Source of the DNA: Gigaspora rosea
Lineage: Eukaryota > Glomeromycota > Glomeromycetes > Diversisporales > Gigasporaceae
Assembly: GCA_003550325.1 (NCBI GenBank)
Contig: QKWP01000203.1
Coordinates: 5,054 to 69,053, forward strand
Direction: 5' to 3'
DNA: 64,000 nucleotides
A model generated the notes under the pieces. It was given only the letters and a program-made list of their open reading frames with translations, was not told the DNA's origin and searched no databases. Made by a program: the position numbers and the translations under genes. Of this stretch, positions 35,140 through 45,823 are shown piece after piece. Every line of letters starts with the position of its first letter. Within the stretch, counting starts at the first letter, position 1.

Positions 35140-36504
35140 TATAGAATGAATTAGAGTTGAAAAGAATTAGCATAAAATAAAATTAGCAAAGATGAGTAAC
35201 GCTAATAGAAAAGGAATTGAAGAGAATGATTTTAATAAATTGGTACTGGAAAAGATGAACATATAGCATTCATTCGGTATCAAAAATTAACAGAGAAGGA
35301 AGATACCAGAGGAATATATAATGTTGGATATTGTTATTTTAATAGAATTGGAGTTGAAAAGAATGACAATAAGGCATTATTCATTTAATATTAAAAATCA
35401 GCAGAAATGGAAAACGCAATTGGAACACTTGTATTAGGAAACTGTTATGAAGATGGAATTGAAGTTGAAAAAGATGAATGCGAGGCATTCATTTATTATC
35501 AAAAATCAGCAGAAATGGAAGAAGCTAGTGGAATTCATATGATGGGATACTGTTATCAAAATGGAATTGAAGTTGAAAAGGATAAACATAAAGCATTCGT
35601 TTATTACCAAAAATCAGCTGATATGAAGAACGCTAGAATAAATGATGTTGGATATTGTTATCAAAATGGAATCAGAGTTGAAAAAAGATGAGCATACGGT
35701 ATTCATTTATTATCAAAAATCAGCCAAAATGGAAGACGCCTGTGGAACATTTAATGTTGAACATTGTTATCAAAAAGGAATTGGAACGGAAAAGGTGAAC
35801 ATAATGCATTCATTTATTATCAAAAGTCCACTGACTTTGTTGCAATAAATGAAGTTGAAAATTGTTATCTTAATAGAATTGGTGTTGAAAAGAATGAACA
35901 TAAAGCATTCATATATTATCAGAGATAGGAGACATTGATCGAATTCATAATATTGGATATTGTTATAATAAGAGAATCGGAGTTGAAAATGATGAACATA
36001 TGGCATTTATTTATTATCAAAAATCTGCTGAAATAAGAAGCGCTTGCGGAATATTTAATGTTGGAATTATCAAAAAGGAATTGGAGTTGAAAAGGATGTA
36101 TATAAGGCATTCACTTATTATCAAAATCAGCAGAAATAGGGTACGCTAGTGGAATACTAGCGCTTGCTGACTGTTATAAAAATGGAATTGGAGTTAAGAA
36201 GGATGAACATAAGGCCTTCATTTATTATAAAGAATCAGCTGAGATGGGAAACGCTAATGGAACATATAATGTTGGATATTGTTATAACAATGGTATTGGT
36301 ATTGAAAAGGATGAACATAAGGCATTTATTCAATACCATAAATTAGTAGAGATCGGGCATATGTGTACTAAAGGATTAAATTTGGTTGGATATTGTTATA
36401 GAAATAGTATTGGTGTTAAAAAGGATGAAAATAAGGCATTTGAAAGGTATTTGATTTGTAAGTACGTATGTACGTATATAAATATATCTAAACAAACTTT
36501 TTAA
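35140..36504 (+). pseudogene. Sel1-repeat (TPR-like) protein gene, degraded
   Basis: About eleven consecutive units of roughly 36 residues (108 bp), each of the form GYCYQNGIxVEKDEHKAFIY followed by YQKSAEM. This is the Sel1-like alpha-helical repeat, a protein-interaction scaffold. The longest open piece, 35407-35691, carries over two units, and 36244-36504 carries the last two and a natural-looking C-terminus. The frame is broken by indels near 35685, 35790, 35920, 36065 and 36125, and by in-frame TAA codons near 35387-35395. Remains of a further unit are visible near 35145-35165. Sel1 proteins, often fused to kinase domains, are strongly expanded in Glomeromycotina, but no kinase domain is visible here. 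Probably an inactive tandem-repeat paralogue. Sequencing indels could account for some breaks but not all. Confidence 0.85.
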
Positions 36505-36849
36505 ATAATTAAAAATATTAGAAATGATCTGAAAAAAATAGTGCTTATTCACTTTTACTTTGATTTCTTATTTCGCTACTTCTCATTAAGTCTTACTTAT
36601 TTAGCTTAATTTAACCGGAATGTATAAAATAATTTGTTAATAAAAATATTCTTATTAGTTTTATTAGTTTATTGACTGTGCTGATTTGCTTGATGAATAA
36701 TCTTTTATTCAAGTTGATTTAGTCATTATTATTTATTAATCGAAATATTTGAAATAATCTGTGTATCTATTATTAATTTTTTATTCATGCTGATTTATGA
36801 TAAAAATTTATATACAAAATATTTATTACAAATTTTAGTCTTATCTGAA
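36505..36849. other. AT-rich intergenic stretch
   Basis: Downstream of the Sel1 pseudogene. No gene, repeat or strong hairpin noted. Confidence 0.4.
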
Positions 36850-37027
36850 CACATGTTGTATGGTGCTCTTGCAAAACGCATTTGCTAAATGCTATAACCA
36901 AATCTAACTATTGTGCTATGCCTAAATCGATCTATTATACTACTATATATCCCAAATGCTATACCAAATTTAACTATCGTGTCTATATCTAAATCTAATT
37001 ATGTTACATCTTAAATCTAACTATTGT
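36850..37027. repeat. CTAACTATYGTG minisatellite, left part
   Basis: Irregular iterations of a degenerate unit of about 20-30 bp, of the type AATCTAACTATYGTGCTATA. The array continues at 38198-38890, beyond the retroposon inserted at 37028-38197. Confidence 0.8.
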
Positions 37028-38197
37028 ATGGGTGTGGCGACTTAGAGAAGTTGGTAAGTTGTCACCCCCAAGTAGCAGGTCTAGGGTTCAAATCCTACTG
37101 ACGACGCTTTGAAAAATAGACCTGTGTTCCGGTAACTGTTTCCTGTCGATCGGTTGGGTACATTACCTGTAGTCCTTGGTTACTATCTCGAATAGGAGCC
37201 TTTGGGCGAAGTTGTGCCTCGTGATACAGACAAATCCAAGGAACCAGGGAAACAGAAACCCATTTGGCAAGACCTAAGTAAGGAGGTAGCAAAGATCTTT
37301 GACGGTGCTACCAAAACCGTAATATCGGAAACCGGAGCTGGAGAACTGGACGATATGACCTTCGAAGGAGAGGGTCCACCAACCTGGCCGCCGGAGTCAT
37401 ACTAGAGGAAAAGGACCTATGTTATAGAAGTAGGTACCAGGGGGAGAAAAACCATGATGCCACCTAATGCCGGGTAGATCAACCCTCCCGGGCCAACTGG
37501 ATTGGAAGTCTGGGAAACCGGTGAAGGACCGATAGTAAAGTAATAGTGGGTACCGGGGTTGGAGCGAACCTTACAAGGGCAGAAGTAGGTATTGGTAAGA
37601 GGACAGGGGTAACCCTGTCTCGCAAGTGTTGGCCTCGGCCATAGCGATAAGTACCGAAGTGTAGGTGAATACCTGATATGGGACAGGTACCACTCTACCA
37701 AGTCTCCCGTCGAGAATAACAGGACCGGGAATACCCAGCTGGGTCCTAAGGCAATGGAAAGCATCCGGAACTTGCTGACTGACTTATGTAACGGGCCTGT
37801 TCTGGTAATACAAGATGGGTTGGCAGGTAGAACATGGATCAGAGGGTTTAAATAGGCAATTCCTGTAGTTGGATTGCAGGTATAGCAGCTAGTGTGGAAC
37901 CCTTGGGCGGACCACTTAAATTAGACACCAAAAGTGTACGTGTGGCTAGATGTATCCTTGTCTAGGACTAGAGGGTTTAAATAGTCAATTCCCATAGTTG
38001 GGTTGCAGGTATGGCAGCTAGTGTGGAACCCTTGGGCAGACCACTTAAATTAGACACCAAAAGTGTACGTGTGGCTAGATGTATTCTCGTCTATGTAACA
38101 AATGCCGGTACTCCCCTAGAGGATACCGACGGCCCTAATATCTTGAATAAAATTCCTAAGTCCCAAGATGGGCACTTTAAAAAAAAAAAAAAAAAAA
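37028..38197 (+). mobile_element. Long tRNA-headed retroposon, family 1 copy 2
   Basis: About 1.17 kb, inserted in the minisatellite. The head has GTGGCGACTTAGAGAAG and a perfect B box GGTTCAAATCC (37085-37095). The first 500 bp align with 2687-3200. The 3' part instead contains a 129-bp tandem duplication (37841-38099). AATAAA near 38145 precedes a 19-A tail (38179-38197). CTAACTATTGT flanks both sides (37017-37027, 38199-38209), although the minisatellite itself contains this word. Frames inside (37095-37764, 38011-38202) do not persist between copies. Confidence 0.8.
37841..38099 (+). repeat. 129-bp tandem duplication in retroposon
   Basis: Two adjacent units starting GAGGGTTTAAATAGGCAATT (37842) and GAGGGTTTAAATAGTCAATT (37971), each containing the GTGTGGAACCCTTGGGC block. 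The same block occurs alone at 33855-33953. Confidence 0.85.
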
Positions 38198-38890
38198 CCT
38201 AACTATTGTGTCTATGTCTAAATCTAACTATTGTATTGTGCTATATATGTCCTGAATTTAACTATTTGCTACATCCTGAATCAAACTTATATAATATGGT
38301 TCAAATTCAAATCAACTATCATGCTATATCTAAATCTGACTTGTGCTATGTCCCGAATTTAACTACTTGCTATATATTATGCTACTATACATCCTAAATT
38401 TAACTATCATGCTACATCCTTATTGTTCTATGTCCCAAATCTAACTATCATGCTATACTCAAATCTAACTATATATCATGTTATATATGCTGAATCTATC
38501 ATGCTATACCTGAATCTAACTATCATATTATGTCCCAAATCTAACTATTGTACTATATTATAACCAAATCTAACTATCGTACTATACTTGAATCTAACTA
38601 TCTCAAAATACTAACTGAATTTAACTGTCGTAAATCTAATTATTATGTTACATCTTAAATCTAACTATCGTATTATGTGTTGAATCTATTATACCTGATA
38701 CTATACCAGAATCTAACTATCATGCTATGTTTTGAATTTAACTATATGCTATGTTCTGAACTAACTATTTGCTATGTTCTGAATTTGCTACTGAATATAA
38801 CTATTATGTTTCGAATCTAATTATCATTACTATGTTTGAATCTAACTATTGTACTATGTTCAAATCTATATTGCGCTATATTTGAATTTG
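38198..38890. repeat. CTAACTATYGTG minisatellite, right part
   Basis: More than twenty imperfect iterations such as CCCAAATCTAACTATCATGC and CTGAATCTAACTATYATGCT. A few more occur near 39870-39935. Ty1-type or other coding content is absent. Confidence 0.85.
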
Positions 38891-38988
38891 GGAACTAGAG
38901 TTAAACTTGGAGAAGTGTTAGGCATAACAGAACCAATTCCTTGAAAGAGTAGCGAATTAATACTTAGTATCTATATAATAATTAAAAA

Positions 38989-39072
38989 TAGTACATGGGG
39001 TGAAGTCAATAGAAATGGGACAAATTTATTAGATAAATTTGACCCATTTCTATTGATGTTCCCCACATAGTA
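38989..39072. repeat. Short foldback hairpin
   Basis: Arms of about 35 bp, TAGTACATGGGGTGAAGTCA-type on the left and its inverse on the right (GATGTTCCCCACATAGTA), surround an AT-rich loop. A MITE-like hairpin. A half-copy may be present near 28940. Confidence 0.75.
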
Positions 39073-39110
39073 ATTAATAATATTGTATATTTATGAATTA
39101 ATTATAATAC

Positions 39111-39737
39111 CTCAACATTATTAATTGATGATCTGCTAGTCATCAGGTGCATGATCATAGTATAACGTGATGCACAGCAGGCCCTAAAATTGGGGAAAGA
39201 GGCGGAAATTAAAAAAGCGAAGAATTACAAAAAAAAACAAAACCTGACCGCAGAGGAGAAAGATATATATGTGAATGCTACGATCGTTCAAGGAAAAATA
39301 TTTTTTTACTAAGTTAATCGATCTTGTCGACTAATTGAAAGTTGTAGAGCTCGTCGTTGCGGTTCTAATGGTAGTTAAATTATCCAAATTGGCCTAGTAG
39401 AAGCCAAGATATCTTTAAAAAACGCGTCAACTACTATATAAAATTTCTATATAAACAATCTATTTTATATAGAGATTTTATATAGTCGTTGACGTGTTTT
39501 TTAAAGATATCTTGGCTTCCACTAGGCCGATTTGGATGATTTAACTACTATTAGAACTGCAACGACGAGCTCTACAACTTTCAATTAGTCGACAAAATCG
39601 ATTAACTTAATAAAAAAAATATTTTTCCTTGGACGATCGTAGCATTCACATATATAGTAATTTATATAGTGATCTGTGTCATGTTACACTATGATCATGC
39701 ACCTGATAACTGGCGGATCTTCAATTAAATAATATTA
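39111..39737. mobile_element. Large foldback element with about 180-bp near-perfect arms
   Basis: Inner arms 39264-39445 and 39472-39656 are reverse complements with only scattered mismatches around a loop of about 26 bp. Outer arms (39130-39170 with 39679-39719) extend the symmetry, apart from a left-side insertion of about 95 bp (39171-39263). The inner arms contain AAGCCAAGATATCTTTAAAA and GAGCTCGTCGTTG words. Transcription would give a long hairpin RNA. Most likely a foldback DNA element; a small-RNA source is an alternative. Confidence 0.8.
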
Positions 39738-40316
39738 AATGATTTGATACGCTTTTTTTAATATCCCAATGTGACTTTATATCTATTCTTGCTCTTCGAG
39801 TACATACTAAACTCTTTTAAAGTATTTATTAATTTCTAAGCTTGTTTTAAAAGAAATATGTACATACTATATTTAAATTTAACTACATATATATTATACT
39901 ATATACTATATTCGGAATCTAACTATTGTACTATTTCTACTGATGTGCTACATCCAGCTAAAAAAATCGTCACTATTGCCATACTCCACAACGGCTATTT
40001 TACTCCATCTTCTTCTCAAAGTGGCAAAGTTTTTCCTTTGTCAGAAAAACAATCTGTGTTAGTTAGTTCTCACTTAAATTTTTTTTGAATTTGAAAGCTT
40101 ATTATCTCATTTGTTGTATATTACTTACCAAAATTTGCTCTCTAAGCAAAGTCATTAGTGCAAATGATCTATCGAAGAGGTAAAAAATACTGTAAGATGT
40201 TTTAAGAAAAAATTATTATATAAAACCACAAGTTGCTAATTGACAGTATGGTTTTTCTTAGTAAGAGTTACTTTAAAAATTTTTATTTATGTTGTGTAAC
40301 TCAGGGATCTTTAAGC
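39738..40316. other. AT-rich intergenic stretch
   Basis: Contains a few further minisatellite-like units near 39870-39935. The frame at 39858-40088 has no recognisable features. Confidence 0.35.
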
Positions 40317-41340
40317 CAATCAAATCGAATGTCCGCTATGCTATTATTATCATTATCATTACCTTATATTGTATCGTGATATTTATTAAATTGATTATAG
40401 TATTAAGATATTAGCCAATCACATTTAATGAAAACCATCTAACATAACAATCAATAAAAAAAAACTTTTGTCATGTTGCAACCTTGTTTTATTATATATA
40501 TACAATTAAATTTAAAAATATAGCTGTAGGTCGATAGCATAGTAGTTGCGCTCCCGGGTCGTTAAGTTGCTCCAGTAGCAAGTTTGCTGGTTCAAGCCTT
40601 ACCAGGAACATAATTCTATACAAGATCACGAGATGGATAGTTTGAACTAGGATGCAGGGACCACGATTGGCGACACAGCCACATAGCGTGTGTGATTTCT
40701 CGATTTGGATACTTTCGGTGAAACTCCGGTTGAATTTGGATACTTCTGGTGGAATTCCGGTTGAAAGAAAAGTTCTGGTGAAACCCTCTAGTTAAATAAG
40801 GTCAGCTGGTTGTAAAACCAGTTGTGAACATCTACAAAGTATATTATACGACCTTAATAAAAAAAAGAGCTGCAGGATCTGGACCTAGAAAGACCTGCCT
40901 TAATCTGAAGCAGAAGGACGACTGAAGCAAGGGACTGAAGTCCATCTTAATAAGCCGGACGGAAAGCAAAGTAGTCCTGTACCGCCTCCGGACGAAAATT
41001 TCTGAAAGGACTGAATGGGTTTGGAAGTCAGGACACCAGATGGATATGATAAGAATAGGAAAGAGTCCGGCGGACCTGAGTATGGATTAGGGATATATGA
41101 ACGATTCTTAGATAGTTCAGTTAAATTAGAAAAATAAGATTATCGAACATATAATAAATAAGTTGATCTTAATAAATGAGCTCCAAACCGCGCCCCTAGC
41201 ATAGTGAACTAGGGTTAAAAAAAAAAAATTTAAAAATATATTAAATATCTAAATTTATATAACTGATAATAATCCACGTTATATATATTGTTTACTTGTT
41301 TACATTTTTTTAACCAATCAAATCAAATGTCCACCATGCT
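40317..41340 (+). repeat. Dispersed repeat R, copy 2 (filled by retroposon)
   Basis: Left part 40317-40522 and right part 41241-41340 together match copy 1 (33955-34240, inverted). Between them lies the family 2 retroposon with its duplicated target. CCAATCAAATCRAATGTCC words occur near both outer ends (40318 and 41318) in the same orientation. Confidence 0.8.
40523..41225 (+). mobile_element. Long tRNA-headed retroposon, family 2 copy 2
   Basis: 703 bp. The A-box-like TAGCATAGTAGT (40535-40546) and B box GGTTCAAGCCT (40589-40599) lie in the head. AATAAA occurs twice in the body (near 40856 and 41171), followed by an A-run end. The 15-bp target duplication AAATTTAAAAATATA is perfect (40508-40522 and 41226-41240), and the unoccupied site is visible in repeat R copy 1. 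Non-coding. Retrotransposition must have used enzymes supplied in trans, probably by a LINE (inference). Confidence 0.9.
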
Positions 41341-41871
41341 AATCAAGACTATATCGATAAGGGCTGTGCCAAAACCTCAATTTGGAATAACCAAAGTCAC
41401 GAGACGTAATGTGAGGCTGAAGTCTAACCATTATAGATACTATATGAACTCGTAGTGGTTGCAGTCTAAAAATCAGCTACAAAAATATCCAGCCACTATA
41501 GCGATCAGTGCAACAGGTTGCTTCCAGGCGGTATAAAAAGCAAGCTGGAGAAGTCAGGTTACAATTGGTGGAAATAAAAATAATAACTATGATCGTCATA
41601 ACTCATCAGAAAAGTGACACTAGCAAGGCTATCAAAGAGAAATAAATAAAATATGAAATTTTATATTAAATTGTGAAATTTTGCAAAACTTGTATATTTG
41701 CAAAAACCTGTAAAATGTTTAAAAATAAGTATATAGTATAATAGTATTGATTAAAATTATTATTTGTGATTTTTAATCAGATATCTATCGATTATTACTG
41801 ATTATTAATGATTACTATCTTAATCGATAGTCCTCGTTAGGAAGGATTTAAATCGATTACTATCCAACGCT
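41341..41871. other. Intergenic stretch left of the Rep island
   Basis: TAGTATTGATTAAAATTATT near 41742 and TTACTATCCAACGCTA near 41859-41874 look like the eroded ends of a small hAT-type MITE adjoining the left direct repeat. No gene seen. Confidence 0.4.
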
Positions 41872-41940
41872 ATATTGTACGATACCATCATTGCCTTACA
41901 TCAGTTGGATAACAAAATATTAAATAATACAAATAAATAC
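41872..41940. repeat. Left 70-bp direct repeat bracketing the Rep island
   Basis: Contains ATCATTGCCTTACATCAGTT and GGATAACAAAATATTAAATA. The right copy is at 51458-51530 in the same orientation. The differences are about five C/T transitions and a 4-bp indel. Confidence 0.75.
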
Positions 41941-42410
41941 ATCTAGGTTTTACTAATTAAAAACTTAGTTTTTTTTTTGTTACTTTTTTTTTTAATTCTT
42001 ATCTATAGCATCCAAAACACTGTAAACAAAAAAAAAGCTGCACAATGTTGTTGTTCACATTAAATTTTTATTAAAAATTGCCTAATTTAGTTAGATAATT
42101 CGATTTTTCATATAAAAATTCCCAAATTTTATATGAAAAAAGGCCAAAAAACGGTACAAAAAAGTGTTTTTTAAGTGATCATTCAAAACAGTTTATGATT
42201 GCCCAAAACATTTTCCTTTTGGGTTCCAAAACACTTTTATTTTAAACATTATTTTTGTTTAATAAAACCAAAATAAAAATTCATCATATCAAAAATCATA
42301 GTTTACAGAAATATTCTATAAAAAACTTATAGAAAAAGTTAGACGTTCTAAAGAATTTTTTATTTTAGCAATTGATTTTTAAAGTTTTAATCATATGATC
42401 AAACAATCGA

Positions 42411-42561
42411 TGCGCAGAAATAGAATCAAATTACTAAATTTAGTAATTTGATTCTATTTTCAAACTTGTAATACGAATAAGAAATTTTTATTATATAATA
42501 AATTATTTAATTTAAATTATATGATTATTATCAATTATTGCGCAGCATTGCGCAGTATTAC
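42411..42561. promoter_or_regulatory. Candidate rolling-circle origin fossil
   Basis: Within 320 bp upstream of the Rep relic lie a perfect 38-bp palindrome (42420-42457), two adjacent ATTGCGCAG boxes 10 bp apart (42537-42545, 42547-42555), a third TGCGCAG (42411-42417), and CAGTATTAC (42553-42561). The last resembles the NAGTATTAC nonanucleotide at which circovirus-type Reps nick. The nonanucleotide is not in the loop of the palindrome, so the fit is partial. Confidence 0.5.
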
Positions 42562-42728
42562 TAAATTCGTAATATGAAAAGAAATTTATTATAATTAATT
42601 TATTAAATAAAACTTTTTAGCAATTTTTTAATGATCAATCATCTTTGACCATGTATTAAAGCGCGTAAATAAAAAATATAAATATAGAGTTATTACATTG
42701 TTTTTTTTTAAAAAAAACAAAAACAAAA

Positions 42729-44326
42729 ATGAAAAAAATTACTAAAAAAACAGATTTATTTCATAAAAACTTACATCTATATCTAAACTTCAATACATAC
42801 TACTATTTTGATCGAAAAAAATTTGATGAGCTCATAAAAAATTTTTTTGATAATCAAGAAACTTGTCCATTTAGACATTTTGTTTATCAATATGAAAAAA
42901 ATTATAATGCAAAAGATCAAGATCGAGATTGCCATATTCAAGGATTTTTTATTTTGAAAAAACAGATGCGCATTGGCAATTACAAGCTGGCTGTCAATGA
43001 TCAAAAAGAAAAAATAACTGGGATCAAAGGAATATTACAGATTGATAAGATTCATTTTAATTCAGTTGCTAGTGATAAAGATTCAATTCTTTATTGTAAA
43101 AAGAAGCATAACAAATGTTCAATTCATAATCGTATGATAGTTAAAGAAGAAAATTATTCTCATCTTACAAAAAGAGAGTTCAATGATAATACTTTTTCTG
43201 ATTTAAATAAGAATCGTTTAGCAATTTGTCAGTGTAGTTATGATGATTTGAACAATTTTTCAAATTGTGTGTGATGCAATTTGGATTGTTGTTCTCAAAG
43301 AACATTGGCTCATTACGATAAAAATTCTGGTCCATTTGATATTCTGATAGAATTAAATATATAATAATAAAATTGGGAACAATCAATATATTAAAAGAAA
43401 AGAAATCAATAGTATAAATATAATGGAATACTTATATAAAAATCAGTCTAGTGATGAAATTATTGTTAACGGATGTCCGGAAGAAATAGAATATAATCCA
43501 TTTTTTATAGAAAGAGTTTGTAAAGCATATAATAATATTGAAAAACAAAAAAAATTCATTTGAAAGATGCTGGAAACCATGCAATATTACATTTATAGAA
43601 CTTCTCACGTTGGAAAATCGTATTTGATGGATATTTTGTTTCCAAAAGCTTATAAAAAAGTGCCTGAAGATAGAAAATGATGGTGTGAGTTTAAAAAAAG
43701 AAGATATTGTTATTTTCAATGAATTTGACGCTTTATTTTTTAGATGGCAAAAACTTTTAGATTTACTAGATCGTGGGGTACATTCTGTTCAAATCAAGGG
43801 TTCTCATATCAATTATTCACCAAAAGTACAGGCTTTTACTTCAAATATTCCATTAGATGAATTATATTATTGTGCTGAAGATTACCCTACTATTAAATTA
43901 ACGAATGGTGATTCAAAACCAAATAGATGATATTTTTCTTCTTTAATTGGTCGGTTTGATTTTATTATTGAATTTAGAAAATTTTGAGAAGATAATCAAA
44001 AAGTTTTTTCTGATGAATGCACTTGCTATCGGGTAATGAGAATTTTTTATAAAGGATCACGTGAAAAATTTAACAACTTAGAATTTAAAATTAAATTTAA
44101 TAACGATGTGATTAAATCTAAAGCGATATCAATAATCAAAAATATTAAAGGTGGCAAATTTTCTCAAAAGAAAAAAACAAAAAAATATTATTTTAGATTA
44201 CCTTATCAGCTCGATAGATCAAAATATATCACAACAGACTACAAGGATACTGATAGAAAAAAAACAAATATAATCATTTATCCAGATATTGTTGAAAAAT
44301 TGAATCATCAAAATAGTTCGAGCTAA
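42729..44326 (+). pseudogene. CRESS-type rolling-circle Rep (HUH endonuclease + SF3 helicase) relic
   Basis: Replication initiator that nicks circular DNA and unwinds it. The first part (42729-43274) has the endonuclease motifs: LHLYLNFN (motif 1), CHIQGFF (motif 2, HxQ) and LYCKKK (motif 3, Tyr plus Lys). The second part starts at 43423 and has a degenerate Walker A, TSHVGKS. The third (from 43685) has a Walker B region DIVIFNEFD, motif C FTSN and GRFDFIIEF. In-frame stops are TGA at 43272, 43561, 43678, 43928 and 43985, and one TAA at 43362. An indel in the A run at about 43693 separates parts two and three. TGA at 43678 immediately precedes TGG where circovirus-type helicases have a Trp pair, and TGA at 43561 lies where a Trp precedes Walker A. 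This fits a gene written in a TGA=Trp code. Not functional under the standard code. Confidence 0.85.
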
Positions 44327-44335
44327 GGTGAAAGT

Positions 44336-44743
44336 ATTATTATTAATTATGAGGAATTTACACAACAAGATCAAGATCCTAAAACAGAATCAAATCAAAA
44401 GAATTCTAAACAATATCACATGCAAATCGAATCTGATAATAAATTTGAAACTGAATTTGATCCAGATCCACAAATTGAATCTTCAACTAAACAACATAAC
44501 TATCAATACTCTGAAGATTCTAGCAATATTGATATTTCAGAACCTGAATCTGAACTTCATTCAGATGATTCAGATTATACACAAATAAGAAGAAAGGCAA
44601 ATCTAAAAAAGTAATCGAACCTCAAGTTGATATTGAAAATTCAAAAAATTTGATCCTGAATTTTTGGTTGAAGCAGATGATTTGTACGAAAATCACGTGT
44701 TGGATATTAGTGAAAATTCAAGATTAGCAAAAAAACAAAAATA
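44336..44743 (+). pseudogene. Acidic, Gln/Asp/Glu/Ser-rich island frame
   Basis: Starts ten bases after the Rep remnant. The frame at 44420-44614 reads like a disordered acidic tail (repeated ESD, EPESE and DSDY words) and continues, after a frameshift near 44600, to about 44743. No family recognised. It may be the C-terminal extension of the Rep gene or a separate small protein. W codons are too few to test the code. Confidence 0.4.
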
Positions 44744-44894
44744 GATTGAATATTTTATTTTATTTTATATGTTGTTATTTTTTTATTTAAGTTTATTTTT
44801 ATATTAGTACTTATATAACTTATATTAAATATAAATAAACCTAAATTTATAAATAAAAAATGAATTATATTTTTTTGTTTATTTAAATTGAAAT

Positions 44895-45432
44895 ATGGAT
44901 GCTCAACTACAATGTAATCTTGCTCTTCTTGATGAAAAAAGAGAGTTGCTCCATATAAATAATTAGTTACACGATCAAATTATTAATTTACAGACGATTT
45001 ATCAACTCAATTACAAGAATTAACATGATTGAACGACGTGTTGAAACTTGTCACCACTGAAGCTTTGGGTAAAGCCTAGCTATATAAGAATCAAAATTAT
45101 ACAGGATTTGAAAAATGGGTTGACAATATTATATTTTTTGGTGTATTTGAAGATTTTGAAACTAATTATATTATACTTCAGAATATAATTAATTTTTTAA
45201 GGATATATCGCTTAGCAATTAAAGAAAATTATTATTTTCAGATCGTATTAAAAAACTTTATAATTCCATTATTGTCAATTCTTTACAATTACATTACAAG
45301 CTATTTAAGACTCTGATTATTTGAATACTTGATTATGAATATTGTGCTATTTGGATGGCTCCATGTTTTTTATATTTACATGATACAAAATAGTCCAACA
45401 AATTATATATTGCTAGAAATTTAAAACTTTTT
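44895..45432 (+). pseudogene. Unrecognised island gene with in-frame TGA and TAG
   Basis: Begins MDAQLQCNLALLDEKRELLH at 44895 and, after TAG at 44964 and a frameshift near 44990, continues about 140 codons to a TAA near 45421. Two in-frame TGA codons occur (in ELT-TGA-LND and LRL-TGA-LFE contexts), together with TGG codons (EKWVDN, FGWLH) and a second TAG. The N-terminal third looks coiled-coil; the C-terminal third is hydrophobic and may hold a membrane segment. No family recognised. TGA use resembles the neighbouring Rep relic. Confidence 0.4.
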
Positions 45433-45823
45433 TAAAGAATTAGCAAATATAGAAAGAAATTTTTTGGTGTGGTAAAATTTTTTTAAAAAATAGAATTGAA
45501 ACAATTTAATTTGAATTACATAAATAATATCAAATAAACAACAATTTAATTAAACTAAAATTTATTTTACATATAACAATTTAAAAAAGTAAATAAATTT
45601 TATATTCTATAAAAAGTTATTACACCATTTTAAAAAAATATATATATGATATAATACTCGTTTATTTTTTTAAAAAATATTTTTTTGTTCAAAAATAAAT
45701 ATTAAAAAATCAGCTAATGAAATCTTAAAAGAGAAAACGTGGAATTTTCTAGAAGAAAACAGATAAAAAATCATTATTATTAAGCTGATCAATGATCCTG
45801 ATCTACATATAGTCTTTAAATCC
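45433..45823. other. AT-rich spacer inside the Rep island
   Basis: Over 80% A+T by eye. No convincing frame on either strand. The minus-strand frame at 45670-45861 is hydrophobic by composition only. Confidence 0.35.
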
